NCBI GenBank assembly: GCA_910586975.1
Contig: CAJUKX010000008.1
Coordinates: 1 to 64,000, forward strand
Length of the DNA: 64,000 nt
Direction of reading: 5' to 3'
Source: an uncultured Muribaculaceae bacterium
Lineage (GTDB): Bacteria; Bacteroidota; Bacteroidia; Bacteroidales; Muribaculaceae
Position 1 is the stretch's first letter. Each line of letters begins with the position of its first letter. Under the pieces are notes generated by a model. That model had not been told where the DNA came from, made no database searches, and was given only the letters and a program-made list of their open reading frames with translations. Below, one piece after another: positions 8,269-17,619 of the stretch. The position numbers and the translations under genes are program-made.

Positions 8269-9264
8269 TTAATTTCCAAGTTCTACCTGGATTCGTTGCA
8301 TCCTTGCGGGTAAGATTCCGGTCTTGGCAATGATTTTTTGTCCGATATTTCCTGTTACAAACGAATAGAATCCGCCTGCCAGACTTCCCGAAGCTCCGGT
8401 TGTTATCATATACATCTGACGGAAAAGAGGATATTTACCGTCGAAAATATATTGCTGATAGGGTTTGTATGCTCTGGCATCTTCGCTGCTGAGCTTGTCG
8501 TTATAAAGAGCAAGCACTTTAACCTCGTCGGTCAGTGTAGCTCCTTCAACGGGTTCTTCTCCAAGTACCGAGATGGCAAGATCTTCCTTAGACATGTCGG
8601 CCGAAGCCATATCTGAAGTAACCCAACTTACGCCGACTACTCCGATAGCATTCTTGCTGTCTTTCACAGCCTTGAACACAGCAGGTATGCTGCCTTGTGC
8701 AAACACATTGGCACCAAGGGGCTTGCCATGCAGGATTGAGTCACGCATGTATGACACAAGACTCGAAGCCTTATCATCAAACACTACCGAAATTTTGCCG
8801 AGATCGCAGGGCCATATATCATTCCAATCATCTGATTCGCCTGACAATATCTCTCCGACTTCCTTAAGTGTAAGTTTGCCAACCGGATTGGCCGGATTCA
8901 CGATAAGTGCCACGGCATCTACAGCAATCTTGGTAGAACGCACATTACGGTTCTTAGACTTTATAATCTCACGTTCCTTATCAGTGATGTCGCGGGCAGC
9001 GATTATAGTCTTTGTGTTAAGGCTCATCAGCGAATCAAAAGCTTCGGCCTGAGTTGCATATCGAGCCAGGATATGAGCTTCAGGATATTGATATTCAAAC
9101 ACATCAACTTCCTGCTCCATTATATTCTGGAAAGTATTGTCGCATACTATGGTAGTGGTACCGGTAGTGTGCGAGTTGGCCTTCTTCTCATATTTCAGGC
9201 AACTTGTAGAGCCGGCTGCCAGAGAAGCAGCTACCAACAAAGCCATTATCTTGTTTATTTTCAT
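8269..9264 (-). CDS. PstS-like substrate-binding lipoprotein
   Basis: 331 residues with a signal sequence ending at a possible lipobox Cys22 (AAGSTSC). The rest is a periplasmic binding protein fold of the PstS family: TTTIVCDNTFQNIMEQEVDVFEYQYP near the start, then VDAVALIVNPANPVGKLTLKEVGEILSGE, and a C-terminal GGFYSFVTGNIGQKIIAKTGILPA motif. True PstS proteins bind phosphate for the PstCAB transporter. No pstCAB genes are nearby, so the ligand and partner are open. The TPR gene follows after 90 bases. Confidence 0.78.
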   Translation of the reverse strand: MKINKIMALLVAASLAAGSTSCLKYEKKANSHTTGTTTIVCDNTFQNIMEQEVDVFEYQYPEAHILARYATQAEAFDSLMSLNTKTIIAARDITDKEREIIKSKNRNVRSTKIAVDAVALIVNPANPVGKLTLKEVGEILSGESDDWNDIWPCDLGKISVVFDDKASSLVSYMRDSILHGKPLGANVFAQGSIPAVFKAVKDSKNAIGVVGVSWVTSDMASADMSKEDLAISVLGEEPVEGATLTDEVKVLALYNDKLSSEDARAYKPYQQYIFDGKYPLFRQMYMITTGASGSLAGGFYSFVTGNIGQKIIAKTGILPARMQRIQVELGN

Positions 9265-9379
9265 ATCTTATTAACTTTTTATACTAAGCAGACCTTAAAT
9301 ATAGTCTAATGATATTAGCAGATTTGAGCACTATATCGCTTAAACGATGTTCAAGTTCTACTTATAGGGAACCGGGGTA

Positions 9380-9658
9380 TCAGATATCATCATTTCGCGT
9401 GAGATCCTTGTATGTGCGGTATGCGCGGAAGAATCCGTAGATTACAAGAACCACACCTACAATCCAGCGGGTCCATGCCCAATCTGAACTCCAGTTGAAG
9501 AAATTAATAAACATGAGCACGCCCATGCCCTCATAGACCAGGAACATAAACAAACCGAACACCAGCCCGAGGAGCTTTCGTGTTGAAAAGACCGATGAGT
9601 GTTTGCGCTGTGGAGGACGCATATATTCTTTGTTTTCAGTTTCGTTGTTCATAGACAT
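9380..9658 (-). CDS. Small membrane protein, function unknown
   Basis: 92 residues. The first 30 are polar and probably cytoplasmic, then come two hydrophobic segments (about residues 29-50 and 62-78) and a basic/acidic tail. No family motif that I recognise. An internal start two codons in (at 9652) is equally possible. It lies just upstream of the PstS-like lipoprotein gene in the same direction with a 115-base gap, so co-regulation is likely but not certain. Confidence 0.65.
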   Translation of the reverse strand: MSMNNETENKEYMRPPQRKHSSVFSTRKLLGLVFGLFMFLVYEGMGVLMFINFFNWSSDWAWTRWIVGVVLVIYGFFRAYRTYKDLTRNDDI

Positions 9659-9762
9659 TTTATTTTAAATAGTTGATAATTTTTACAGTTACTTCTATAA
9701 AAATTCAACACTTAAACGAGGGTTTGGTTCGATGCCTGCGGCAACGAATTTTTCCGCGCATT

Positions 9763-9770
9763 CAAAGTTA
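9763..9770 (-). promoter_or_regulatory. -7 box upstream of the small membrane protein gene
   Basis: On the minus strand TAACTTTG matches the Bacteroidetes -7 consensus. No clear -33 element is visible. Initiation near 9757 would give a leader of about 100 bases before the start codon at 9658. Confidence 0.45.
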
Positions 9771-9838
9771 AACATTTTGGCGCGAATAAGGCGCCTAAAT
9801 TGTTAAAAAATTTCTTAAAAATGCCTCTAAGATATCAA

Positions 9839-10798
9839 TTAACTCAAAAAGCACTCCCCAAGATGTGCGCCGCGCAGGAATGAAGCCACGTCCATGCGTT
9901 TTTTTCCGGCCGGGTGTACCTCAAGCAATTCGATGCAGCCATGACCTGTTCCCACCGTCATAGTGCCATTTTCTATCTTGACTTTACCAACCCCGATTGA
10001 AGGCATGTCCTTAACCGCTGTTTTCAATATCTTGAGCATTTCTTTTTCAGATTCCGACCTGTGAAGCTCAGCGCGTGCGGCCGGATATGGCGAAAGCCCC
10101 CTTACCTGATTATGGATTGTTACTGCGTCCTTGTTCCAATCTATCATGCAGTCTTCCGTAAAGATTTTCGGCGCGGGACACGGTTCAATATCACCAATAA
10201 GTTTTTCCTGAGGTATGGGCTTCAAATCGCCTTTCACAAGATGGTCAACCGTATCAAGTGTAAGCTCTGCGCCCAGAGTCATCAGCTTGTCGTGAACGTC
10301 CCCCACATTATCTTCAGGTTTTATATCAACCTTTACCTGCTGCAGGATATCACCTGTATCTATCTCGTGCTTAAGCATGAATGTGGATACACCGGTTTCT
10401 GTATCTCCATTCATCACGGCACGGTTTATGGGTGCGGCACCTCTATATCGGGGCAATAATGATGCGTGGAGATTGAATGTACCCATAGGAGGCATATTCC
10501 ATACCACCTCGGGAAGCATGCGGAATGCTATCACAATAAATAAATCGGCGTCAAGACTCTGCAATTCTGCAATAAATTCAGGATTTTTGAGTTTCTCGGG
10601 CTGCATAAGATGCAGCCCGTGCTTTTCGGCATATTGTTTCACCGGCGAATGTAGCAACTTATGCCCCCTACCCGCCGGTTTATCAGGCATAGTTACCACA
10701 CCAACAACGTTGTAGCCATTATTTACCAAAGACTCGAGCGAGGCTACTGCAAACTCCGGAGTCCCGAAAAATACTATTTTAAGATCTGATTTATTCAT
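9839..10798 (-). CDS. fmt: Methionyl-tRNA formyltransferase
   Basis: Formylates Met-tRNAfMet using 10-formyl-tetrahydrofolate to make the initiator tRNA for translation. It has 319 residues, the usual length. The N-terminal Rossmann-type domain starts with KIVFFGTPEFAVASLESL. The signature HASLLPRYRGAAPI lies near residues 110-123, and a C-terminal OB-like tRNA-binding domain follows (VRGLSPYPAARAEL). Its start overlaps the end of the upstream pseudouridine synthase by 8 bases, implying translational coupling. Confidence 0.97.
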   Translation of the reverse strand: MNKSDLKIVFFGTPEFAVASLESLVNNGYNVVGVVTMPDKPAGRGHKLLHSPVKQYAEKHGLHLMQPEKLKNPEFIAELQSLDADLFIVIAFRMLPEVVWNMPPMGTFNLHASLLPRYRGAAPINRAVMNGDTETGVSTFMLKHEIDTGDILQQVKVDIKPEDNVGDVHDKLMTLGAELTLDTVDHLVKGDLKPIPQEKLIGDIEPCPAPKIFTEDCMIDWNKDAVTIHNQVRGLSPYPAARAELHRSESEKEMLKILKTAVKDMPSIGVGKVKIENGTMTVGTGHGCIELLEVHPAGKKRMDVASFLRGAHLGECFLS

Positions 10799-11474
10799 TC
10801 GTCATTTTTTCAAGGTCGTTCCACAATGTCTCATCCGGCACAGGCGCGGTAACCGATATATCCTTATGGCTCACCGGATGGCAGAATTCTATTTTTCGTG
10901 CGAGCAATGATATTGAACCATCTTTGTTTGAGCGTTTGTCGCCATATTTAAGGTCGCCTCTGATAGGACACCCGATAGCCGACAACTGTACACGTATCTG
11001 ATGTTTGCGGCCGGTAAGGAGTTTGATTTCAACCAAATTAAACACGTTTCCACGCGCCAGAAGCTTGTATTTAAGACGTGCCTCCTTTGAACCCGGCTTC
11101 ATTACGGTTGAAGCATAGCTCTTGTTATTGACTTCTTTGGTTGTGATGTAGTGAGTCAACTCAGCTTCAGCCGGTTCGGGTAGCCCTCGGGTAAGTGCCC
11201 AATATGTCTTATGAATCTCGCCTTTTCTTAGCATCTCATTTAGCCGCGACAAGGCCTTTGATGTTTTGGCAAATATCACGGCTCCTCCCACCGGGCGGTC
11301 GAGACGGTGAACAACACCAAGAAATACATTTCCCGGTTTAGCGTCACGCTCCTTGATCATCTTTTTTAGAGATTCGACCAAAGGCTCATCGCCGGTCTTA
11401 TCTCCCTGCACAATCTCTCCGGGATGCTTGTTTACTATAATTATGTGATTGTCTTCGTAGAGGATATCTGCCAT
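10791..11474 (-). CDS. RluA-family RNA pseudouridine synthase
   Basis: Isomerises uridine to pseudouridine in rRNA or tRNA. It has 227 residues and contains the catalytic motif HRLDRPVGGAVIFAKT, in which the Asp is the nucleophile. The second position after HRLDRP is V rather than the common T/S, as in some family members. The C-terminal GRKHQIRVQLSAIGCPIRGDLKYG motif is diagnostic. The protein has no N-terminal S4 domain, so it resembles short RluA/RluC-like or TruC-like enzymes. The exact target site cannot be told from sequence. It overlaps fmt by 8 bases. Confidence 0.9.
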   Translation of the reverse strand: MADILYEDNHIIIVNKHPGEIVQGDKTGDEPLVESLKKMIKERDAKPGNVFLGVVHRLDRPVGGAVIFAKTSKALSRLNEMLRKGEIHKTYWALTRGLPEPAEAELTHYITTKEVNNKSYASTVMKPGSKEARLKYKLLARGNVFNLVEIKLLTGRKHQIRVQLSAIGCPIRGDLKYGDKRSNKDGSISLLARKIEFCHPVSHKDISVTAPVPDETLWNDLEKMTNE

Positions 11475-11494
11475 TCGACACTGTGTTTATACGA

Positions 11495-11534
11495 CAATAC
11501 GCCACAAGCTTTAATTCAGCTTGTGGACGTATTG
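11495..11534 (-). other. Strong hairpin between phosphohexomutase and pseudouridine synthase genes
   Basis: CCACAAGCT (11502-11510) pairs with AGCTTGTGG (11518-11526). The stem extends outward through CAATACG/CGTATTG around one bulged A. No T-run follows in either direction, so it is not a classical intrinsic terminator. It may be an mRNA 3'-end or processing structure. Confidence 0.5.
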
Positions 11535-11588
11535 AACTGTTGATATTTTAATCTTTGTATTCTTGGAATATTAAGATTTTAGATACTC

Positions 11589-13340
11589 TTAGATACCGAG
11601 ATCTTTCTTGATAGCCTCGATCTTTGCAGCTGCGTCGCGGTTGCAACGTTCGTAATCGTCTTTATCGGCCATCTTGTCGTGAACCTCGATATAGAACTTG
11701 ATCTTAGGCTCTGTTCCCGAAGGACGAACCGAAACTTTTGATTGATCTTCAGTGAAGAACTGAAGCACGTTTGAAGTAGCGGGGAAGTCCATCTTTGTAA
11801 CATTACCTGTAAGGAGATCGGTCTCGTTGAGGTCTGCATAATCCTTGATGCGTACAACCTTTGAACCACCGAGTTCTTTGGGCGGGTTCTTGCGGAAGTC
11901 TACCATCATGGCTGCAATTTCTTCAGCGCCGGTGCGACCCTTGCGAACTACAGAAATACCTTCTTCGTGGCTGTATCCGTTCTGCAGATAAATATCCTGA
12001 AGCATTTCGTTGAATCCGAGGCCGCGATCCTTAGCCCATGCACAGATTTCTGCCATGAGTGAAATGGCTGAAACAGAGTCCTTGTCGCGGCAGAAGTCTT
12101 CAGCCAGGAAGCCGTAAGATTCTTCACCACCACCAAGATAACGCATGATGCCTTCGTTTTCGCGGATTACAGATGCAATCCACTTGAAGCCGGTGTAGCA
12201 GTCATACATCTTGATGTTTTGATTCTCGGCGATAGCTTTGATAGTTTCGGTAGTAACGATGGTCTTCACTACATATTCATTGCCCTTGAGCAATCCGAGT
12301 TCGCGGTTGCGCAGCATGATGTAGTTGAGAAGAATCATTACTATCTGATTACCGTTGATGAGTTTGTACTCACCGTTAGCTTCACGTACTACAGCACCGA
12401 TACGGTCGGCATCGGGGTCAGAAGCCACAACAAGGTCAGCATTCACTTCCTTGGCCTTTGCTATAGCCATGGCCATAGCCGAAGGATTCTCGGGATTAGG
12501 CGATTCTACAGTGGGGAAATCGCCTGAAGGAATATCCTGTTCAGGAACGTGGATTATGTTGGTGAACCCGTAGTTGCGCAGTGATTCGGGGATAAGTTTT
12601 ACACCGGTACCGTGGATAGGTGTGTAAACGATTTTAAGATCGGCATGACGCTTGATTACTTCGGGATCAAGGCTCAAGGTCTTGATGGCAGCAAGGAATG
12701 CATCATCCATTTCCTGACCGATTATCTCGATCTTTGATTTGTCGCCGTTGAATTTTATTTCGCTTACGTCGTGAATACGGTTCACATTATCGATAATGTT
12801 TACATCGTGGGGCGAGATAATCTGGGCGCCATCGCTCCAGTATGCTTTGTAACCGTTGTATTCCTTGGGATTGTGCGAAGCTGTGATATTGACACCGCTC
12901 TGACAACCGAGACGACGGATTGCAAACGACAGTTCGGGAGTGGGACGGAAGTTGTCGAAAAGATATACCTTGATACCGTTGGCTGAGAAAATATCTGCCA
13001 CGATTTCGGCAAACTTGCGAGAGTTGTTACGAACGTCATGACCTACAACTACCGAAATTTCAGGAAGATCCTTGAATGCTTCTTTCAGGTAGTTTGCAAG
13101 ACCTTGGGTTGCAGCACCTACAGTGTAGATGTTCATACGGTTTGAACCGGCACCCATTACACCGCGGAGACCGCCTGTGCCAAATTCAAGATCTTTATAG
13201 AATGCGTCGATAAGTTCGGTTTTATCTTCGTTATCAATCATGGCTTTAACAGCTGCGCGTGTTTCTGCGTCATAGCTGTCGGTAAGCCACTTTTCTGCCT
13301 TAGCTGTTACTTGCTTGATTAGTTCTTGTTGATTGTCCAT
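11589..13340 (-). CDS. Phosphoglucomutase/phosphomannomutase family enzyme
   Basis: Alpha-D-phosphohexomutase interconverting hexose 1- and 6-phosphates in the cytoplasm. It has 583 residues from the ATG at 13340. An upstream ATG at 13379 would add 13 unconserved residues across the -7 promoter box and is rejected. The phosphoserine loop is TASHNP (S155), the metal loop is DPDADRIG, and the sugar loop is GEESYG. The phosphate-binding site is SVRPSGTEPKIKFYIEV near the end. Length and the FGTGGLRG start motif match the PGM2/PgcA subgroup, which favours phosphoglucomutase or phosphopentomutase activity. Confidence 0.92.
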   Translation of the reverse strand: MDNQQELIKQVTAKAEKWLTDSYDAETRAAVKAMIDNEDKTELIDAFYKDLEFGTGGLRGVMGAGSNRMNIYTVGAATQGLANYLKEAFKDLPEISVVVGHDVRNNSRKFAEIVADIFSANGIKVYLFDNFRPTPELSFAIRRLGCQSGVNITASHNPKEYNGYKAYWSDGAQIISPHDVNIIDNVNRIHDVSEIKFNGDKSKIEIIGQEMDDAFLAAIKTLSLDPEVIKRHADLKIVYTPIHGTGVKLIPESLRNYGFTNIIHVPEQDIPSGDFPTVESPNPENPSAMAMAIAKAKEVNADLVVASDPDADRIGAVVREANGEYKLINGNQIVMILLNYIMLRNRELGLLKGNEYVVKTIVTTETIKAIAENQNIKMYDCYTGFKWIASVIRENEGIMRYLGGGEESYGFLAEDFCRDKDSVSAISLMAEICAWAKDRGLGFNEMLQDIYLQNGYSHEEGISVVRKGRTGAEEIAAMMVDFRKNPPKELGGSKVVRIKDYADLNETDLLTGNVTKMDFPATSNVLQFFTEDQSKVSVRPSGTEPKIKFYIEVHDKMADKDDYERCNRDAAAKIEAIKKDLGI

Positions 13341-13376
13341 GTCAGTTATGGGAGGATTTAGTAATAAATGTTGTTG

Positions 13377-13407
13377 CAAATTTAATATAAGTCAGAATAA
13401 ATTCCAA
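13377..13407 (-). promoter_or_regulatory. Probable promoter of the phosphohexomutase gene
   Basis: On the minus strand TAAATTTG (complement of 13377-13384) is a full -7 match. TTGG (complement of 13404-13407) lies 19 bp upstream as an imperfect -33 element. Initiation near 13370 leaves a 30-base leader. Confidence 0.55.
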
Positions 13408-13522
13408 CTTTTTCTATTAATAATACACTCTTTTTTTAATAAAGTTGTGTAATTATATATATTCAGACCGAAATTAAAGGTAGTTTAAAACTATTGTTAA
13501 CAATATTTTAACGACTCTTGGT

Positions 13523-13858
13523 TTATCGCATCTTATTAAGGGTAATTAACAGCTCGTTAAGTTTTTCCCTTACGTTCTGCAGGCGTTGTACCGCAAGGGC
13601 ATGGCGCGATACACCGCTGATATTGTTCCTGATCTGGTCTTGAGCAGCCTCGATCTTCAGGCCTTTTACCTTTACCAGATAATGAATCATCTTTATTTTT
13701 TCAATATCCTCAGGAGTATAAAACCTTGTGCCGCCATTGTTTCGTCTCGGATTGATTACAGTAAACTTACTTTCCCAGAAACGCAGGGTGGAAGCCGGGA
13801 TATTCAGAATATCGGCCACTTCACTGATTTTATAAAATTTTTTTGTGAGATTATCCAT
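13523..13858 (-). CDS. MerR-family transcriptional regulator
   Basis: 111 residues. The N-terminal winged HTH reads FYKISEVADILNIPASTLRFWESKF, followed by the wing motif NPRRNNGGTRFYTPEDIEKI, which is diagnostic of MerR. A short C-terminal helix for dimerisation follows, and no effector-binding domain or metal-binding cysteines are present. It lies 28 bases downstream of the M23 peptidase gene in the same direction and is probably co-transcribed. Its target and signal are unknown. Confidence 0.9.
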   Translation of the reverse strand: MDNLTKKFYKISEVADILNIPASTLRFWESKFTVINPRRNNGGTRFYTPEDIEKIKMIHYLVKVKGLKIEAAQDQIRNNISGVSRHALAVQRLQNVREKLNELLITLNKMR

Positions 13859-13886
13859 ATATTTTACAATCTGAAATAAGTAAGTG

Positions 13887-14861
13887 TCAATCCATTACAT
13901 GACCGGCATTTTCGGCTTGTCTGATCATTTCATCATACTCGGCAGGGGTGAGGTCCATAAAATAGTAGTTTACAGGATTTTGAGGGACACCTCTAAGTCT
14001 CACCTCATAATGAAGATGAGAGCCGGTCGATTTTCCTGTATTTCCTACTTTTCCTATCAGATCACCCCTTTTTACACTTTGTCCGGCTTTAACGAGTATT
14101 TCAGACAGATGAGCATACCGGGTAAGATAATTGTAGCCATGATTGATATCTATTGAATTACCGTATCCGCTTTCCCAGCCGGCAGAAGTCACTTTGCCAT
14201 CTCCCGTGGCATAAACAGGAGTGCCTGTGTCAGCAGAGAAGTCCATTCCTTCATGAAATCTTGATGTGCCGTAAATAGGGTCACGTCGGTAACCATAACC
14301 CGATGCCATCGTTTTGAGGTATTTTGACGAAATGGGTTGAATCGCCGGGATATGGGTGGATCTGTCGCTCAGGTTTGCTGCTTGAGCCTGTAAAAAGTCG
14401 AATGATTTTATCTGATTATACACCATATTATCAAGACGGTCGAGCTTACTTTCAACAGTTGATACAAGTGCATTATCGTTCAACGAATCCAGGGTTTCTG
14501 ACGTAATTCTAAGTTCAAGCCCTGCATATCGGGCTGCATCAGTCAGGGGTTCGGCCTGCATGATGACTCTGTAAAAATTATTGTCACGAGCCGAGATATC
14601 CTCCATTACTGCTATTGCTTCATCAGAGCGCCTGTTCAGTTCTTCCAACTGATTCTCAAGTCTCTCGTTAACATTACGCAAATATCTTTCACGAGGGAAA
14701 TCAATGAGATAATAAATCAGCATCAGCACAGAGACACCCGCAAGGGCACCCAAGCCAAATTGCCGCGCAACCGACCATATACGCTCACTGCGCGAAGGGT
14801 ATACACGCTCGTAAGCATCGGTTTTAGGGTTGTAGCGTAAAAAAATCTTTTTATTACTCAT
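13887..14861 (-). CDS. M23-family peptidoglycan endopeptidase, membrane-anchored
   Basis: 324 residues. A cytoplasmic N-terminus is followed by one membrane helix (about residues 34-54), a coiled-coil stretch (about 57-90) and a C-terminal M23/LytM domain (about 200-300). The zinc ligands are visible as H203 and D207 (RFHEGMDFS) and in the GSHLHYE motif (H284), with catalytic-type H251 (RYAHLS). All key residues are present, so it is likely an active cell-wall hydrolase in the periplasm. It is divergently transcribed from alaS. Confidence 0.92.
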   Translation of the reverse strand: MSNKKIFLRYNPKTDAYERVYPSRSERIWSVARQFGLGALAGVSVLMLIYYLIDFPRERYLRNVNERLENQLEELNRRSDEAIAVMEDISARDNNFYRVIMQAEPLTDAARYAGLELRITSETLDSLNDNALVSTVESKLDRLDNMVYNQIKSFDFLQAQAANLSDRSTHIPAIQPISSKYLKTMASGYGYRRDPIYGTSRFHEGMDFSADTGTPVYATGDGKVTSAGWESGYGNSIDINHGYNYLTRYAHLSEILVKAGQSVKRGDLIGKVGNTGKSTGSHLHYEVRLRGVPQNPVNYYFMDLTPAEYDEMIRQAENAGHVMD

Positions 14862-14901
14862 CAGTAGACTAAGCCGGCAAACTTGGTTTTTAGGATTTTA
14901 T

Positions 14902-14933
14902 CTTGCAAATTTAGTCATTTTTCAGTAATTTTG
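14902..14933 (+). promoter_or_regulatory. alaS promoter
   Basis: CTTG (14902-14905, one mismatch to TTTG) and TAATTTTG (14926-14933) are 20 bp apart. Initiation near 14940 gives a leader of about 46 bases before the ATG at 14986. Confidence 0.65.
14906..14913 (-). promoter_or_regulatory. -7 box of the M23 peptidase promoter
   Basis: On the minus strand TAAATTTG is a full consensus match. No TTTG lies at the expected upstream distance. Initiation near 14899 leaves a leader of about 38 bases. The box directly abuts the -33 element of the opposing alaS promoter. Confidence 0.55.
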
Positions 14934-14985
14934 CATATTATTTTAGACAAAAATATACATATATTACATATTACATTTCTTTAAA

Positions 14986-17613
14986 ATGCTAACAGCAAAG
15001 GAAATAAGAAAGTCATTCAAGGACTTCTTCGAAAGCAAGGGGCACCACATCGTCCCCTCAGCACCCATGGTCATCAAGGACGATCCAACCCTTATGTTTA
15101 CCAATGCCGGTATGAACCAATTCAAGGACATTATTCTTGGTAACAAAGCGGCTAAATATCAGCGCGTGGCCGATTCCCAAAAGTGTCTTCGCGTAAGTGG
15201 TAAGCACAACGACCTCGAAGAGGTTGGCCACGATACCTACCACCACACAATGTTTGAGATGCTCGGTAACTGGTCGTTTGGCGACTATTTTAAAAAAGAA
15301 GCCATTGATTGGGGCTGGGAATATCTGGTTGATGTTCTCAAGTTGAATCCCGACCGCCTTTATGCCACAGTATTTGAAGGCTCTCCCGCAGAAGGGCTCT
15401 CCCGCGACGATGAAGCTGCCGCAATCTGGGAAACCCACCTGCCTGCTTCGCATATTATCAATGGTAACAAGCATGATAATTTCTGGGAAATGGGAGATAC
15501 CGGACCCTGTGGACCTTGCTCTGAAATACATATAGACTTACGTAGCGAGGAAGAACGCAATGCCATTCCAGGTGCAGAACTCGTCAACAAAGATCATCCA
15601 CAGGTCATAGAAATCTGGAACCTTGTGTTCATGCAGTACAACCGCACTGCCAACGGTTCGCTTGAACCGCTTCCCGCAAAGGTTATCGACACCGGTATGG
15701 GATTTGAACGTTTGTGCATGGCTCTACAGGGAAAACAGTCAAATTACGATACTGACGTTTTCACACCTCTTATAAATAAGATTTCTGAACTTTCAGGTAA
15801 GGAATACGGCAAAGACCACATGACTGATGTAGCCATGCGCGTTATTGCCGACCACGTGCGTACCATCGCATTCTCAATCGCCGATTCACAGCTTCCATCC
15901 AATGCCAAAGCCGGATACGTAATCCGTCGAATCCTGCGCCGTGCAGTTCGTTATGCTTACACTTTCCTTGACGGAAAACAAGCCTTTATGTATCAGCTCA
16001 TTGACACTCTTATTGACAACATGGGCGATGCATATCCGGAACTGGCCGCACAGCGCGAACTCATTATGCGTGTTATCAAGGAAGAAGAAGATGCATTCCT
16101 CCGCACACTCGAAAATGGCATACGCATGCTCGACGACGCAATAAGAGTAGCTAAAGAAAAAGGTGAATCTGTAATCTCAGGCAAACAGGCTTTCACCTTA
16201 TACGATACTTACGGATTCCCCCTCGACCTCACCGAGCTGATTCTTAAAGAAAACGGAATGTGCGTAGATCAGGCTGAATTCGATAAAGAAATGGCTGCGC
16301 AGAAACAGCGTGCACGCAATGCTGCCGCTGTAGAAGCTACCGACTGGCAGACTGTCAACGAAGGCGAACAGGAATTCGTAGGCTACGATTCCCTCGAAGT
16401 AAACGCTGAGATACTTCGCTATCGTAAGGTAAAACAAAAGAATCAGGAATTTTATCAGATTGTCCTCCGCCAAACTCCTTTCTATGCTGAAATGGGTGGT
16501 CAGGTAGGTGATAAAGGTACTCTCACCGACTCTGAAACCGGCGAATCTATTGAAATATACGATACCAAACGCGAAAACGGCATGGGTGTTCATCTCACCA
16601 AGAAGCTGCCTTCAAACGTTAACGGCACTTTTGTGGCAAAGGTAGACGAAGACAACCGCAATGCCATAGCAAGCAACCATACTGCAACTCATCTGCTTCA
16701 CTATGCACTTCGTCAGGTGCTCGGAACGCATGTTGAACAGAAAGGTTCGCTTGTTACGCCCCACTCTCTTCGCTTTGACTTCTCGCACTATCAGAAGGTA
16801 ACACCCGAAGAATTGCAGAAGGTTGAACGTCTTGCCAACAAGCTCGTGCGCAAAGCCATTGCCCTCGACGAGCATCGCGAAATTCCTATTGCCGAAGCTC
16901 AGGCTATGGGTGCCATGGCTCTTTTCGGCGAAAAATATGGTGAAGAGGTTCGAGTTATCCGCTACGGCGATTCAATAGAGCTATGCGGTGGTACCCATGT
17001 AGCCAATACCGGCAACATAGGTATGATTAAAATCGTAAACGAAAGTTCAATTGCCGCCGGCATACGTCGTATAGAAGCAATCACAGGCGAAGAGGTTGAA
17101 AACTTAATATATGATACCGGCAAGACATTGATGGCTGTAGCCGGAATGTTCAACAACACACCGGATATCCTTGGTGCCCTGCGCAAAGCTATTGATGAGA
17201 ACGCAAGCTTGAAGAAACAGGCTGAAGAAGCCTTCAACGAGCGAGTAAACTCTGTTACCCAAGAGGTTCTTGAACGCGCCAAGGAGATAAACGGTATTAA
17301 AGTTGTAGAGCTTCGCGGTCTGCGCATGCCCGATCTGGTAAAGAACGTGGCTTTTGGTGTTCGTGCAAAATCACCTCAGTCCACAGCGTTCATAGCAGCG
17401 ACTTTCGACGCCGCAGGCAAGCCCCTTCTCACGGTTATGATTACCGAAGATCTTGTTAAATCAGGATTGAATGCCTCAAACATCGTACGCGAGGCCGCCA
17501 AGGCAATCAAAGGCGGTGGCGGCGGTCAGCCCGGTTTTGCTCAGGCCGGCGGTAAAGACAAAGACGGCGTTGAGGCTGCTTTTGAAAAACTTTCAGCTCT
17601 GATTCTTAATTAA
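14986..17613 (+). CDS. alaS: Alanine--tRNA ligase
   Basis: Class II aminoacyl-tRNA synthetase charging tRNA-Ala. It has 875 residues, the standard full length. The catalytic domain begins at the start codon (RKSFKDFFESKGH, with MFTNAGMNQFKD). The editing domain carries the zinc-binding HTATHLLH and CGGTH motifs that remove mischarged Ser and Gly. The C-terminal DHHA1-type region ends with the GGGGGQPGFAQAGGKD motif. It is monocistronic between its own promoter and a long hairpin. Confidence 0.98.
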   Translation: MLTAKEIRKSFKDFFESKGHHIVPSAPMVIKDDPTLMFTNAGMNQFKDIILGNKAAKYQRVADSQKCLRVSGKHNDLEEVGHDTYHHTMFEMLGNWSFGDYFKKEAIDWGWEYLVDVLKLNPDRLYATVFEGSPAEGLSRDDEAAAIWETHLPASHIINGNKHDNFWEMGDTGPCGPCSEIHIDLRSEEERNAIPGAELVNKDHPQVIEIWNLVFMQYNRTANGSLEPLPAKVIDTGMGFERLCMALQGKQSNYDTDVFTPLINKISELSGKEYGKDHMTDVAMRVIADHVRTIAFSIADSQLPSNAKAGYVIRRILRRAVRYAYTFLDGKQAFMYQLIDTLIDNMGDAYPELAAQRELIMRVIKEEEDAFLRTLENGIRMLDDAIRVAKEKGESVISGKQAFTLYDTYGFPLDLTELILKENGMCVDQAEFDKEMAAQKQRARNAAAVEATDWQTVNEGEQEFVGYDSLEVNAEILRYRKVKQKNQEFYQIVLRQTPFYAEMGGQVGDKGTLTDSETGESIEIYDTKRENGMGVHLTKKLPSNVNGTFVAKVDEDNRNAIASNHTATHLLHYALRQVLGTHVEQKGSLVTPHSLRFDFSHYQKVTPEELQKVERLANKLVRKAIALDEHREIPIAEAQAMGAMALFGEKYGEEVRVIRYGDSIELCGGTHVANTGNIGMIKIVNESSIAAGIRRIEAITGEEVENLIYDTGKTLMAVAGMFNNTPDILGALRKAIDENASLKKQAEEAFNERVNSVTQEVLERAKEINGIKVVELRGLRMPDLVKNVAFGVRAKSPQSTAFIAATFDAAGKPLLTVMITEDLVKSGLNASNIVREAAKAIKGGGGGQPGFAQAGGKDKDGVEAAFEKLSALILN

Positions 17614-17619
17614 ACACCA

